From Haemophilus haemolyticus_M (GTDB taxonomy: Bacteria; Pseudomonadota; Gammaproteobacteria; Enterobacterales; Pasteurellaceae), in assembly GCF_003490935.1 (NCBI RefSeq), contig NZ_QQGD01000005.1:1-64000 (forward strand): a DNA stretch of 64,000 bases, in the 5' to 3' direction. Shown one piece after another: positions 1 through 9,475 of this stretch (within the stretch, counting starts at the first letter, position 1; every line of letters starts with the position of its first letter). The notes under the pieces are model-generated. The model had not been told where the DNA came from. It ran no database searches and saw only the letters and a list, made by a program, of their open reading frames with translations. Both the position numbers and the translations under genes were made by a program.

Positions 1-47
1 TTACCAAATACATAAATAGAATAAAGCAGAGTAGAATAAAAGATAAG

Positions 48-80
48 AACCCCAGTTGAAAAGCTGGGGTTTTTATTTTT
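48..80 (+). terminator. Rho-independent terminator
   Basis: A 10-bp stem (AACCCCAGTT with AGCTGGGGTT, one G-U pair) closes a GAAA loop and runs into a T-rich tail. It would end a transcript coming from upstream of the window. Bases 81-202, before yoaA, are AT-rich and hold no other feature I can support. Confidence 0.85.
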
Positions 81-202
81 GGGAATTTACTTATTATTTA
101 AAGAAATAAGAGTCTAATTTTAGTTTTAATAAAACGGATATCTTCATATACGATTTTTTATAAGTTTGTTAAACTAATAAAAATTTATGTTTTTCTAATT
201 TA

Positions 203-2125
203 ATGAATTATCAAGATCGCATTTCTAATATTTTCTCTGTTGATGGCGAATTAAGTCAAAGCATCAAAGGTTTTAGACCTCGAACTGAGCAGATTGAAAT
301 GGCACATGCTGTTGGCGAGTCAATTCAAAATAAATCTTCCCTTGTTATTGAAGCAGGAACGGGTACAGGAAAGACCTTTGCATATCTGGCTCCTGCTCTA
401 GTGTTTGGTAAAAAAACAATTATTTCAACGGGGTCTAAAAATCTTCAAGATCAGCTTTTTAATCGAGATCTTCCTGCTATTAAAAACGCCCTTAATTTCA
501 CGGGAAAAATAGCGTTGTTAAAAGGTCGAGCAAACTATCTTTGTTTAGAGCGTTTAGATCAAGTTATTGCTCAAGGTGTGCTTGGAGATAAGTCTGTTTT
601 AGCTGAATTAAGCAAAGTACGTAAATGGAATAACAGCACTAAGACAGGTGATTTTACAGAATGTATTGAGCTTGCAGAAGATAGCCCTATTATTCCTCAA
701 CTGACGAGTACAGCGGAAAGCTGTTTAGGTACAGATTGCCCTAATTATTCAGAATGTTATGTAGCAAGTGCGCGTAAAAAAGCATTAAATGCTGATTTGG
801 TTGTAGTTAATCATCACTTATTTTTTGCAGATATGGCCGTGAAAGAAAGTGGTTTTGGAGAACTCATTCCGAATGCAGAAGTGATTATTTTTGACGAAGC
901 TCATCAGTTACCAGATATTGCGAGTCAATATTTTGGTCAATCTTTGACATCACGTCAGCTTTTTGATTTGAGTAAGGATATTAATATTGTCTATCGCACA
1001 GAACTTAAAGATATGCTGCAGCTTGGCACAACATCTGATACCCTACTGAAGATTGTACAAGATTTTCGTTTATTACTGGGTAATGGGAGTAATGTTCGAG
1101 GAAATTGGCGTGAACTTTACACGCAAAGTGCGGTGAAAAAAGCCTTTGAATTATTACAAGAGAAAATAGATTTTTTATCTGAAGTAATAAAATTAGCACT
1201 TGGTCGTTCCCAAACTTTAGACAGTATTTTTGAGCGTGTTGAATCCATTAAAATTCAGCTCAAGCGTTTATCTGAAACAAATATTGTGGGTTATTGTTAT
1301 TGGTATGAAGGAAATGGTCGCCAGTTTGGTTTACATATTACGCCATTGACGGTGGCCGATAAATTTGGTGCTCAGCTCGAAGCTAAAGAAGCTGCTTGGA
1401 TATTCACATCCGCGACATTAGAAGTAGGTGGAACCTTTAATCATTTCTGCCAACGTTTAGGCATTGAAGATGCTACACAAAAAATTTTACCGAGTCCCTT
1501 TAATTATTCTGAACAGTCTTTACTTTGTGTGCCTCGATATTTGCCGAATACGAATCAGGCTAATACATTAAGCTCACTAGGAGAAATGTTATTACCTGTG
1601 ATTGAAGAAAACAAAGGGCGTTGCTTTGTTCTTTGCACTTCTTATTCAATGATGCGTGGTTTAGCAGAGTATTTTCGTGAAAAAAGTCATCTTTCAATTT
1701 TATTACAAGGCGAGACCTCAAAAGGCAAATTACTCGAGCAATTTATAAAAGAAACGCATAGCGTTTTGGTGGCAACTTCTAGCTTTTGGGAGGGGGTAGA
1801 TGTGCGAGGCGATGCACTTTCTTTAGTCATCATTGATAAGCTTCCCTTCACTGCACCAGATGAACCTTTGTTAAAAGCCCGTATTGAGGATTGTCGTTTG
1901 CAAGGTGGCGAACCATTCAATGGCATTCAAATTCCTGAAGCGGTGATTACGTTGAAACAAGGTGTTGGGCGTTTAATTCGTGATGTTACCGATCGTGGCG
2001 TTGTGATTATTTGTGATAATCGATTGGTGATGCGCAATTATGGCGAAACTTTTTTGAAAAGTTTACCTAACTCAAGTCGTACCCGTGATCTCAACAAAGT
2101 GATACAATTCTTACAAAATAAATAA
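203..2125 (+). CDS. yoaA: YoaA, DinG/XPD-family ATP-dependent DNA helicase
   Basis: Iron-sulfur superfamily 2 helicase of 640 residues. Walker A EAGTGTGKT is at residues 50-58. Cysteines 114, 174, 179 and 185 have the spacing of the DinG/XPD 4Fe-4S cluster, the DEAH box is at 231-234, and motif VI QGVGRLIR is near the C-terminus. YoaA of E. coli acts with the polymerase III chi subunit at damaged replication forks; I infer the same role. DinG itself is the alternative, but the order yoaA-tsaB-slp-fadD-rnd matches the E. coli yoaA locus and settles the name. The ATG has only a weak ribosome-binding site. tsaB follows after 12 bases. Confidence 0.93.
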   Translation: MNYQDRISNIFSVDGELSQSIKGFRPRTEQIEMAHAVGESIQNKSSLVIEAGTGTGKTFAYLAPALVFGKKTIISTGSKNLQDQLFNRDLPAIKNALNFTGKIALLKGRANYLCLERLDQVIAQGVLGDKSVLAELSKVRKWNNSTKTGDFTECIELAEDSPIIPQLTSTAESCLGTDCPNYSECYVASARKKALNADLVVVNHHLFFADMAVKESGFGELIPNAEVIIFDEAHQLPDIASQYFGQSLTSRQLFDLSKDINIVYRTELKDMLQLGTTSDTLLKIVQDFRLLLGNGSNVRGNWRELYTQSAVKKAFELLQEKIDFLSEVIKLALGRSQTLDSIFERVESIKIQLKRLSETNIVGYCYWYEGNGRQFGLHITPLTVADKFGAQLEAKEAAWIFTSATLEVGGTFNHFCQRLGIEDATQKILPSPFNYSEQSLLCVPRYLPNTNQANTLSSLGEMLLPVIEENKGRCFVLCTSYSMMRGLAEYFREKSHLSILLQGETSKGKLLEQFIKETHSVLVATSSFWEGVDVRGDALSLVIIDKLPFTAPDEPLLKARIEDCRLQGGEPFNGIQIPEAVITLKQGVGRLIRDVTDRGVVIICDNRLVMRNYGETFLKSLPNSSRTRDLNKVIQFLQNK

Positions 2126-2137
2126 ACGAGAATAATA

Positions 2138-2848
2138 ATGCAAAATTTAACTTTATTGGCGCTAGATACTTCAACTGAAGCCTGTTCAGTCGCTTTATTT
2201 CATCATGGTGAGAAAACACATATTAATGAACTTGCTCAACGCACTCATACCAAACGAATTTTACCCATGATTGATGAAATTTTGGCAAATTCAGGTTTAC
2301 GTTTAAATCAAGTTGATGCCCTCGCCTTTGGGCGTGGGCCTGGTAGTTTTACTGGAGTTCGTGTTGGCGCTGGGATTGCACAAGGTTTAGCATTTGGTGC
2401 TGATTTGCCCGTCATTCCTATTTCAAATTTAACCGCGATGGCACAGGCTGCATTTGAATTACATCAAGCAGAAAATGTCGTTGCAGCGATTGATGCCAGA
2501 ATGAATGAAGTTTATTTTTCTCAATTAATGAGAGAAAAAGTGCGGTCTGATATCGGGGAATTTTTTCAATGGCGAGAAATCATAACTGAACAAGTTTGTT
2601 CGCCAGAACAAGCAATTAAACAGCTTCGAGATGATAATGCATTTAGAGTCGGGACTGGTTGGGCTGCGTATTCTCAATTTACTGAAAAAAATCTAACAAG
2701 CTCAGATATAGCGTTGCCTAATGCCTTATATATGCTGGAGCTAGCACGAGTAGAATACTTGCAGAAACGCACAATTTCAGCTTTAGAGATTGAACCGATT
2801 TATTTACGGAACGAAGTTACTTGGAAAAAATTACCAGGGCGTGAATAA
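2138..2848 (+). CDS. tsaB: TsaB, tRNA threonylcarbamoyladenosine synthesis partner
   Basis: TsaB (YeaZ) is the ASKHA-fold partner of TsaD and TsaE in making t6A at position 37 of ANN-decoding tRNAs. The N-terminal LALDTSTEACSVAL segment and the FGRGPGSFTGVRVG segment around residue 70 are family signatures. At 236 residues it is full length. It starts 12 bases after yoaA behind a modest purine-rich site and is followed 24 bases later by the slp-like gene, as in E. coli, so it is probably cotranscribed with them. An uptake signal lies inside the gene near 2539. Confidence 0.95.
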   Translation: MQNLTLLALDTSTEACSVALFHHGEKTHINELAQRTHTKRILPMIDEILANSGLRLNQVDALAFGRGPGSFTGVRVGAGIAQGLAFGADLPVIPISNLTAMAQAAFELHQAENVVAAIDARMNEVYFSQLMREKVRSDIGEFFQWREIITEQVCSPEQAIKQLRDDNAFRVGTGWAAYSQFTEKNLTSSDIALPNALYMLELARVEYLQKRTISALEIEPIYLRNEVTWKKLPGRE

Positions 2849-2872
2849 GTTTAAATAACTGGAGGATAGAAA

Positions 2873-3424
2873 ATGAAAGGAAAAATTACCTTATTTTTTA
2901 CCGCACTTTGCTTGGGATTGGCAGGCTGTATGACACCGCCGAAAGGGTTAGAAGAAGAGAGATTCTCTATTAATTCCTATCGCGAGATTTCCCCTCAGAA
3001 TTTAACTTGTCATTGTAAAACTGTTCGACTTGGAGGGAAAATTGTTCAGGCGACTGTTTTACCAAATCGAACAAAAATTGAAGTGTTAAGTTTACCGGTA
3101 TCATCAATTTCAGGTAAACCATTTGTTGAATTTCAATCAGATGGCCGTTTTATTGTGTATTTCAACGGCTTTGTGGACCCTGAAAATTTAAAGGAACGTT
3201 ATATTACTGTGGGCGGGCTATTAGCTGGAACTGAGAAAGGCAAGATCGAACAAGCTGATTATACTTATCCTGTTATTCAACCTGATAAATACCGTATTTG
3301 GACACTTAGTACCACTTATGATTATCCAACAGATGATTGGGATGAAGATGATGATTGGGGATTTTTTAGATGGAGACATCGCCCTTGGTATGTTCAGCCT
3401 GAAATTCGCTATTATTTGAATTAA
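2873..3424 (+). CDS. Slp/YeaY-family outer membrane lipoprotein
   Basis: Lipoprotein of 183 residues with a hydrophobic signal peptide and lipobox LAGC, so Cys19 should carry the lipid. The body matches the Slp/YeaY family by general pattern and by position: E. coli yeaY sits between tsaB and fadD exactly as here. The C-terminus carries an acidic, tryptophan-rich stretch (DDWDEDDDWGFF). Slp is linked to starvation or stationary phase in E. coli; the function in Haemophilus is not known to me. The start is supported by GGAGG eight bases upstream. An uptake signal is embedded in the signal-peptide codons. Confidence 0.85.
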   Translation: MKGKITLFFTALCLGLAGCMTPPKGLEEERFSINSYREISPQNLTCHCKTVRLGGKIVQATVLPNRTKIEVLSLPVSSISGKPFVEFQSDGRFIVYFNGFVDPENLKERYITVGGLLAGTEKGKIEQADYTYPVIQPDKYRIWTLSTTYDYPTDDWDEDDDWGFFRWRHRPWYVQPEIRYYLN

Positions 3425-3466
3425 ATGATAAAATCTTAAAAATTTTCCAACAAATTAGGATAAAAA

Positions 3467-5155
3467 ATGGAAAAAATTTGGTTTCAAAATTATCCAGAAG
3501 GTTCTGAAAAATTTCTGGATACCTCAAAATATGAATCTATTTTAGATATGTTCGACAAAGCTGTGCGCGAACATCCAGATCGCCCCGCTTATATTAATAT
3601 GGGGCAAGTACTTACTTTTCGTAAATTAGAAGAGCGCAGTCGTGCATTTGCCGCGTATTTGCAAAATGAATTTAAACTTCAGCGTGGAGATCGCGTGGCA
3701 TTAATGATGCCAAATTTATTGCAATATCCTATCGCACTTTTTGGTATTTTACGGGCTGGCTTAATTGCAGTAAATGTGAATCCTCTTTATACACCCAGAG
3801 AATTAGAGCACCAGTTGCAAGATAGTGGTGCGGTAGCGATTGTCGTGGTATCAAATTTTGCTTCTACCTTAGAAAAAGTCGTCTTCAATACCAATGTCAA
3901 ACACGTTATTCTTACCCGAATGGGCGATCAACTTTCATTTGGTAAACGTACTTTAGTCAATTTTGTTGTGAAATATGTGAAAAAACTGGTGCCGAAATAT
4001 AAATTACCGCACGCAGTGACGTTCCGCGAAGTGTTGAGTATTGGTAAATATCGCCAATATGTTCGCCCTGAAATGGAACGCGAAGATTTAGCCTTTTTAC
4101 AATATACTGGCGGCACAACCGGTGTAGCGAAAGGCGCGATGCTGACGCACGGAAATATTATAACCAATGTATTCCAAGCAAAATGGATTGCAGAGCCATT
4201 TATCGGCGATCATTCTCGCACTCGCTCAGCTATTTTAGCTTTGCCTCTTTATCACGTATTTGCTTTAACGGTGAACTGCTTATTATTTTTAGAGTTAGGT
4301 GTAACGGCAATCTTAATCACCAATCCGAGAGATATTGAGGGATTTGTGAAAGAGTTGAAAAAATATCGTTTTGAGGCGATCACTGGTGTAAACACTTTAT
4401 TTAATGCCTTGTTAAATAATGAAAATTTCAAAGAAGTTGATTTTTCAGCTTTAAAACTTTCTGTTGGTGGGGGGATGGCTATTCAACAGTCTGTAGCAAC
4501 ACGTTGGCATGAATTGACGGGCTGTAACATCATTGAAGGTTATGGAATGACGGAATGTTCACCATTAATCGCCGCTTGTCCGATTAATGTTGTGAAACAT
4601 AATGGCACTATTGGTGTACCAGTGCCAAATACTGATATAAAAATCATTAAAGATGATGGTTCAGAAGCAAAAATTGGCGAACCCGGTGAATTATGGGTGA
4701 AAGGTGAACAAGTCATGCGAGGTTATTGGCAACGACCAGAAGCAACTAGCGAAGTTTTAAAAGATGGTTGGATGGCAACTGGTGATATTATCATTATGGA
4801 TGAATCATATAGCTTACGCATTGTAGATCGTAAAAAAGATATGATTTTGGTTTCTGGCTTTAATGTCTATCCAAATGAAATTGAGGATGTCGTTATGCTG
4901 AATTACAAAGTGGCTGAGGCTGTGGCAATCGGCGTTCCTCATGAAGTTTCTGGTGAAACGATTAAAGTATTTGTGGTGAAAAAGGATGATAGTTTAACCC
5001 GAGATGAACTTCGAAACCATTGTCGCCAATATCTCACAGGCTATAAAGTACCAAAAGAAATTGAGTTTCGAGACGAACTGCCAAAAACTAATGTAGGTAA
5101 GATTTTACGTCGGGTTTTACGCGATGAAGAGATCGCAAAACGTTCAAAACATTAA
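3467..5155 (+). CDS. fadD: FadD, long-chain fatty acid-CoA ligase
   Basis: Acyl-CoA synthetase of 562 residues, close to the length of E. coli FadD. The AMP-binding P-loop YTGGTTGVAKGA lies at about 213-224, the adenylation motif EGYGMTE follows, and the ligase signature GDIIIMDESYSLRIVDRKKD is near 440. It activates imported fatty acids to CoA esters at the inner membrane, so it works with the outer membrane FadL encoded at 17.8 kb. It sits 42 bases after the slp-like gene and ends in its own terminator before rnd. Since H. influenzae is not known for growth on fatty acids, the product may mainly feed phospholipid synthesis (inference). Confidence 0.95.
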   Translation: MEKIWFQNYPEGSEKFLDTSKYESILDMFDKAVREHPDRPAYINMGQVLTFRKLEERSRAFAAYLQNEFKLQRGDRVALMMPNLLQYPIALFGILRAGLIAVNVNPLYTPRELEHQLQDSGAVAIVVVSNFASTLEKVVFNTNVKHVILTRMGDQLSFGKRTLVNFVVKYVKKLVPKYKLPHAVTFREVLSIGKYRQYVRPEMEREDLAFLQYTGGTTGVAKGAMLTHGNIITNVFQAKWIAEPFIGDHSRTRSAILALPLYHVFALTVNCLLFLELGVTAILITNPRDIEGFVKELKKYRFEAITGVNTLFNALLNNENFKEVDFSALKLSVGGGMAIQQSVATRWHELTGCNIIEGYGMTECSPLIAACPINVVKHNGTIGVPVPNTDIKIIKDDGSEAKIGEPGELWVKGEQVMRGYWQRPEATSEVLKDGWMATGDIIIMDESYSLRIVDRKKDMILVSGFNVYPNEIEDVVMLNYKVAEAVAIGVPHEVSGETIKVFVVKKDDSLTRDELRNHCRQYLTGYKVPKEIEFRDELPKTNVGKILRRVLRDEEIAKRSKH

Positions 5156-5159
5156 TGTC

Positions 5160-5187
5160 AAAATGGGATAGCAATATCCCATTTTTG
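5160..5187 (+). terminator. Terminator after fadD
   Basis: An 11-bp perfect stem (AAAATGGGATA with TATCCCATTTT), a GCAA loop and a run of five T bases. It separates fadD from rnd. Confidence 0.9.
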
Positions 5188-5210
5188 TTCTTTTTAAATA
5201 AAAAATCACT

Positions 5211-6353
5211 ATGATAAAAGAATGTCAAAATCCACCGCACTTTACGGTTATTACGGATAATACTTCGCTATTGGAAATTTGCAATTTGGCTCAGCAGCAA
5301 AGTGCGGTTGCCCTAGATACAGAATTTATGCGTGTATCCACTTATTTTCCTAAGTTGGGATTAATCCAACTTTATGATGGCGAGCGCGTCTCTTTAATTG
5401 ATCCTTTAGCGATTACGGATTTTTCGTCTTTTGTTGCATTGTTATCCAATCCTAAGGTATTAAAAATCTTACATTCTTGCAGTGAAGATTTATTAGTTTT
5501 CTTACAAGAATTTGATCAGCTTCCAGGCCCAATGATTGATACGCAAATTATGGCGCGCTTTCTTGGACTTGGCACGTCAGTAGGATTGGCAAAATTAGCA
5601 CAACAATACTTAAATGTAGAAATCGATAAAGGCGCAACACGGACGAATTGGATCAAACGCCCACTTTCTGATATTCAACTTCAATATGCGGCAGGGGATG
5701 TTTGGTATTTGTTGCCGCTTTATCATATTCTTGAAAAAGAGTTAGCGAAAACACCTTGGGAACAAGCCGTAATTGATGATTGCGAACTTGCTCTTGCTAA
5801 AACGCATAAATTACAAGAGAGAGATTCAGAAAAAGCGTATTTAAATATTTCAAATGCTTGGAAATTAAATCCATTAGAATTGTCTCGTTTAAGAATTTTG
5901 GCGCAGTGGCGACAAAACGTCGGAATAGAACGTGATTTAGCACTTTCTTATATTGTGAAATCAGATAATCTTTGGAAAGTGGCAAAGAATAATCCACGTA
6001 ATACATCTGAAATGTTAGAAATGGGATTAACTGAAAATGAAGTACGTGTACGTGGTAAAAAGATTTTACAATTGCTTGCTCAAGCAAGACGCGTTTCACC
6101 TAATGATTACCCAAAACCTATTGAACGTATTTCTGAAGATCCTCGTTATAAAAAAACAATTCGATTGTTGCAAGAAAAAGTAAATAGCTTAACACCAGAA
6201 GGTTTAACCCCTGAAATCGTTGCAAGTAAACGCACTTTGGAAGAATTGATTAAATGGGTGTGGAAATATGATTGTTCTCAAGAAAAACGACCAGAGTTGC
6301 TGATTGGATGGCGAAAACCTATTGGTGAAAAGTTAGTTGATGTACTTAAGTAA
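5211..6353 (+). CDS. rnd: RNase D, 3'-5' exoribonuclease
   Basis: RNase D of 380 residues trims the 3' ends of tRNA precursors and other structured RNAs. The DEDD exonuclease motifs are visible: ALDTEFMR (Asp36, Glu38), HSCSEDLLVF for motif II, and QYAAGDVWYL for motif III near 165. An HRDC-like region fills the C-terminal half, as in the E. coli enzyme. Two uptake signals of opposite orientation lie in the first 100 bases (near 5234 and 5298). The gene has its own spacing behind the fadD terminator and ends in a strong hairpin shared with the convergent oafA. Confidence 0.94.
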   Translation: MIKECQNPPHFTVITDNTSLLEICNLAQQQSAVALDTEFMRVSTYFPKLGLIQLYDGERVSLIDPLAITDFSSFVALLSNPKVLKILHSCSEDLLVFLQEFDQLPGPMIDTQIMARFLGLGTSVGLAKLAQQYLNVEIDKGATRTNWIKRPLSDIQLQYAAGDVWYLLPLYHILEKELAKTPWEQAVIDDCELALAKTHKLQERDSEKAYLNISNAWKLNPLELSRLRILAQWRQNVGIERDLALSYIVKSDNLWKVAKNNPRNTSEMLEMGLTENEVRVRGKKILQLLAQARRVSPNDYPKPIERISEDPRYKKTIRLLQEKVNSLTPEGLTPEIVASKRTLEELIKWVWKYDCSQEKRPELLIGWRKPIGEKLVDVLK

Positions 6354-6359
6354 ATATAA

Positions 6360-6390
6360 AAAAGCGTTGAGCAAATAGCTCAACGCTTTT
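6360..6390. terminator. Bidirectional terminator between rnd and oafA
   Basis: A perfect 13-bp stem (AAAAGCGTTGAGC with GCTCAACGCTTTT) and an AAATA loop. A-rich and T-rich flanks on both sides let it serve rnd on the plus strand and oafA on the minus strand. Confidence 0.9.
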
Positions 6391-6395
6391 AGTTT

Positions 6396-8261
6396 TTACT
6401 CGTAGAGTTTTTTCACTTGTTCAGGTGTCATCACTCGTTGGTATTTACTAAATTCTTTTGCCATATAGTAAGCACCAAAATTTGTTAAGTGATCTTGATC
6501 AGCATACAAATATTTTCCTTCTGCCATAACGCTATCTTTGGGTAAATACTGTTGAGCATCTACCCAATAAACATTAGGTATATCTTTGACTAAATCGTGA
6601 ATGATTTTGTTACTAGCATCAATATCGCCCATACGATGAATTGGAGTCAAATATTTTTCAAGTCCATAATTTTCTAATAAATATCCACGCAGTGGAGAAC
6701 GGCTTACTGAACTATTATTAGCAAAAACATATACTGGTTTTTGCATAGCTAATTGTTTCACTGTATTTTTAAAACGCACTTTAAAGTCTGGTTCAATGAA
6801 AGTTTCGGGTCTAAAGCGAGGTACTGGTTGTCCGCCCATTTTCAAGTCATAAAATGCTGAAATAAATATCGCTTTATATTGAGAATCTTTCTGCCACACA
6901 GATTGACAATTAGGATCTAATTGGTATTTATCATTCACAATAAAGCTACATTCAAATTTATCTTTGAAAATATCTGCTTTCCAGCCTTCTTTATTCCCCA
7001 CATAATTTAGAAAAGCTTCTAAATGTGCAGAATGAGAATCACCTAGAATGATAACCTTAGCAGGATAATGATTTTCATTAGAAACAGGAATTGCTTGTTC
7101 AATGTATTCTTTTTCAGCTCGTATTGTTTGTCTTTTATAAAGATTAAATCCTAATAGTAAAAGAGAAGGAATAAAATAAATATAAAGAAAACTTTGTTTA
7201 AAGGTTAGTTTCAATTTTCTAATTGGCTGTTCGATTAAATAATAACTTAGAACTGAAAATATTATTGTTAATGCTGTTACTATAGCAATAGATTGATTAT
7301 TAATTTGTTTTTCACCCGTTATATAATAAGCTAGTGCAATAAAAATCCAATGGTATAAATAGAGTGAATAAGAAATTTTTCCAATAAACACTATAGCTTT
7401 ATTAGATAAACATAATTTAATGATATTATTTTGAGATGTGGTATGAATAATTAATGCTGTAAAAATACAAGGGAGAATTAAAGTTACACCCGGAATAAAT
7501 GCAATATCATTATTCATTAAAAATAAGCAGGAAAATAATAATAATGTACTTAAGATAGCCAGAATATTACTTACTTGCGTGCTTAATTGAATCTTGTTTG
7601 AGCAATGATAAATTGCTAGTAACGATCCCACAAGTAATTCAGGGAATCTTAGGTTAGATAAATAATAGATATTAGGTTGATGCAATACTTCTTTGTAAAA
7701 AGAAGCTGGAATAAAAGAAGTAGAAAGTAAGATAAAAAACAAAATTAGCGTTATAATAAACAATACTTTAATTTCTCTAAACTTTTTATAAGCTAAAGTT
7801 AGGATAAGTGGAAAAATAAGATAGTATTGTTCTTCTACGGCTAATGACCAAATGTGCAATGCAGGATTTTCATTCGCGCTTAAATCAAAATAACCTTGTG
7901 TTAATCCTAGATAGAAATTAGATAGGAATGCAATAGCTAATTCAATCGTTTTTCTTAATTTATTGAAATCATTATAAATAAAAATAGCAGACGCAATGAA
8001 AGACACTAATGCCATTACTGTAATAAAAGCAGGATAAATTCGTTTAATTCGTCGAGTATAAAATTGCTTAAACGAAAAAGAATTCTGTTGAATTTCTGTG
8101 ATAATAATACCTGTAATCAGAAACCCAGAAATAACAAAGAAAATATCTACCCCAAGAAAACCGCCTGGTAACCAGTTTTCATTAAGATGATAGATAATGA
8201 CAGAAATAACCGCGATTGCTCGTAACCCATCAATTTCTGGGCGGTATTTAATAGATGACAT
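6396..8261 (-). CDS. oafA: OafA-type lipooligosaccharide O-acetyltransferase (acyltransferase 3 plus SGNH)
   Basis: Two-domain membrane acyltransferase of 621 residues. The N-terminal part (about 1-380) is an acyltransferase-3 module opening with YRPEIDGLRAIAV and carrying around ten hydrophobic segments. The C-terminal part is a periplasmic SGNH hydrolase-like domain with GDSHSAH at 407-413 and the DxxH pair at 588-591. This architecture O-acetylates surface sugars; in H. influenzae OafA acetylates lipooligosaccharide. The reading frame is open up to 8405, overlapping ychF, but I chose the ATG at 8261 because AAGGA lies just upstream and the family motif starts immediately. The gene has no counterpart between rnd and ychF in E. 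coli, so it is an accessory insertion. The exact acceptor sugar is unknown. Confidence 0.85.
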   Translation of the reverse strand: MSSIKYRPEIDGLRAIAVISVIIYHLNENWLPGGFLGVDIFFVISGFLITGIIITEIQQNSFSFKQFYTRRIKRIYPAFITVMALVSFIASAIFIYNDFNKLRKTIELAIAFLSNFYLGLTQGYFDLSANENPALHIWSLAVEEQYYLIFPLILTLAYKKFREIKVLFIITLILFFILLSTSFIPASFYKEVLHQPNIYYLSNLRFPELLVGSLLAIYHCSNKIQLSTQVSNILAILSTLLLFSCLFLMNNDIAFIPGVTLILPCIFTALIIHTTSQNNIIKLCLSNKAIVFIGKISYSLYLYHWIFIALAYYITGEKQINNQSIAIVTALTIIFSVLSYYLIEQPIRKLKLTFKQSFLYIYFIPSLLLLGFNLYKRQTIRAEKEYIEQAIPVSNENHYPAKVIILGDSHSAHLEAFLNYVGNKEGWKADIFKDKFECSFIVNDKYQLDPNCQSVWQKDSQYKAIFISAFYDLKMGGQPVPRFRPETFIEPDFKVRFKNTVKQLAMQKPVYVFANNSSVSRSPLRGYLLENYGLEKYLTPIHRMGDIDASNKIIHDLVKDIPNVYWVDAQQYLPKDSVMAEGKYLYADQDHLTNFGAYYMAKEFSKYQRVMTPEQVKKLYE

Positions 8262-8335
8262 AATATTCCTTATAATAAAATATAAACTGCACCTTGATTT
8301 ATGCGTCAAAAGTGCGGTTATTTTTTTATGTGTTT

Positions 8336-9427
8336 TTACACGTTGAATCGGAAGTGCATTACATCGCCATCTTGTACAATGTAATCTTTGCCTTCTAAAC
8401 GCCATTTACCCGCTTCTTTTGCACCATTTTCACCGTTGAATTGGATAAAGTCTTCATAAGCTATAACTTCTGCTCGGATAAAGCCTTTCTCAAAGTCGGT
8501 GTGGATTACTGCGGCTGCTTTTGGTGCGGTTGCGCCAACTGAAACTGTCCAAGCTCGTACTTCTTTTACGCCAGCAGTGAAATAAGTTTGAAGATTTAAA
8601 AGTGCGTAACCTGCACGAATGACGCGGTTCAATCCCGGTTCTTCAATGCCTAAATCTTGTAAAAATTCGACTTTTTCTTCATCATCAAGTTCCGCAATTT
8701 CAGATTCAATCGCCGCACATACTGGAACAACCACAGCCCCTTCTTTTGCAGCAATTTCACGAACGCGATCTAAATATGGGTTATTTTCAAAACCATCTTC
8801 GTTCACATTTGCGATATACATTGTTGGTTTTAAAGTTAAGAAGTTATAACTCTTGATTGCTTGTAATTCTTCTTTGTCTAACCCAACAGAGCGAATCATT
8901 CCCGCATTTTCAAGTACAGGAAGAATTTTTTCCATAACGGAAAGTTCAAATTTAGCCTCTTTGTCGCCACCTTTGGCACGTTTTTGTAAACGTTGGATCG
9001 CACGTTCACAGCTGTCTAAGTCTGCTAAGGCTAATTCGGTATTGATGGTATCAATGTCATCTTGTGGGTCAATTTTCCCCGCAACGTGCACGATATCGTC
9101 ATTTTCAAAGCAACGAACGACGTGGCCGATCGCATCGGTTTCACGAATATTAGCGAGGAATTTGTTACCTAAGCCTTCACCTTTACTTGCTCCCGCAACT
9201 AAGCCTGCGATGTCCACGAATTCCATTGTGGTAGGTAATACGCGTTCAGGTTTAACGATTTCTGCTAATGCATCTAAACGCGGATCTGGCATTGGCACGA
9301 CACCAGTATTTGGTTCGATAGTGCAGAATGGATAGTTTGCAGCTTCAATACCAGCTTTAGTGAGCGCGTTAAAAAGAGTAGATTTGCCCACATTTGGCAA
9401 TCCCACAATACCACATTTGAATCCCAT
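8336..9427 (-). CDS. ychF: YchF (EngD), OBG-family GTPase/ATPase
   Basis: Translation-associated P-loop NTPase of 363 residues. G1 GLPNVGKS is at residues 8-15, the G3 region DIAGL is near 70, and a TGS domain ends in DYIVQDGDVMHFRFNV, the usual family terminus. YchF binds ATP in preference to GTP, associates with ribosomes and affects stress responses. It lies downstream of pth, as in many gammaproteobacteria, and the 48-base gap suggests cotranscription. An uptake signal at about 8308 follows the stop codon. Confidence 0.96.
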   Translation of the reverse strand: MGFKCGIVGLPNVGKSTLFNALTKAGIEAANYPFCTIEPNTGVVPMPDPRLDALAEIVKPERVLPTTMEFVDIAGLVAGASKGEGLGNKFLANIRETDAIGHVVRCFENDDIVHVAGKIDPQDDIDTINTELALADLDSCERAIQRLQKRAKGGDKEAKFELSVMEKILPVLENAGMIRSVGLDKEELQAIKSYNFLTLKPTMYIANVNEDGFENNPYLDRVREIAAKEGAVVVPVCAAIESEIAELDDEEKVEFLQDLGIEEPGLNRVIRAGYALLNLQTYFTAGVKEVRAWTVSVGATAPKAAAVIHTDFEKGFIRAEVIAYEDFIQFNGENGAKEAGKWRLEGKDYIVQDGDVMHFRFNV

Positions 9428-9475
9428 AATTTTTCCCTTATTTTGAGTAAAACGGTTGTAAAATTAACCGCATTT

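Noticed and set aside
8262..8405. Upstream extension of the oafA frame into ychF
   Set aside because: It overlaps the end of ychF, carries no membrane or domain sense, and a good ribosome-binding site precedes the internal ATG at 8261.
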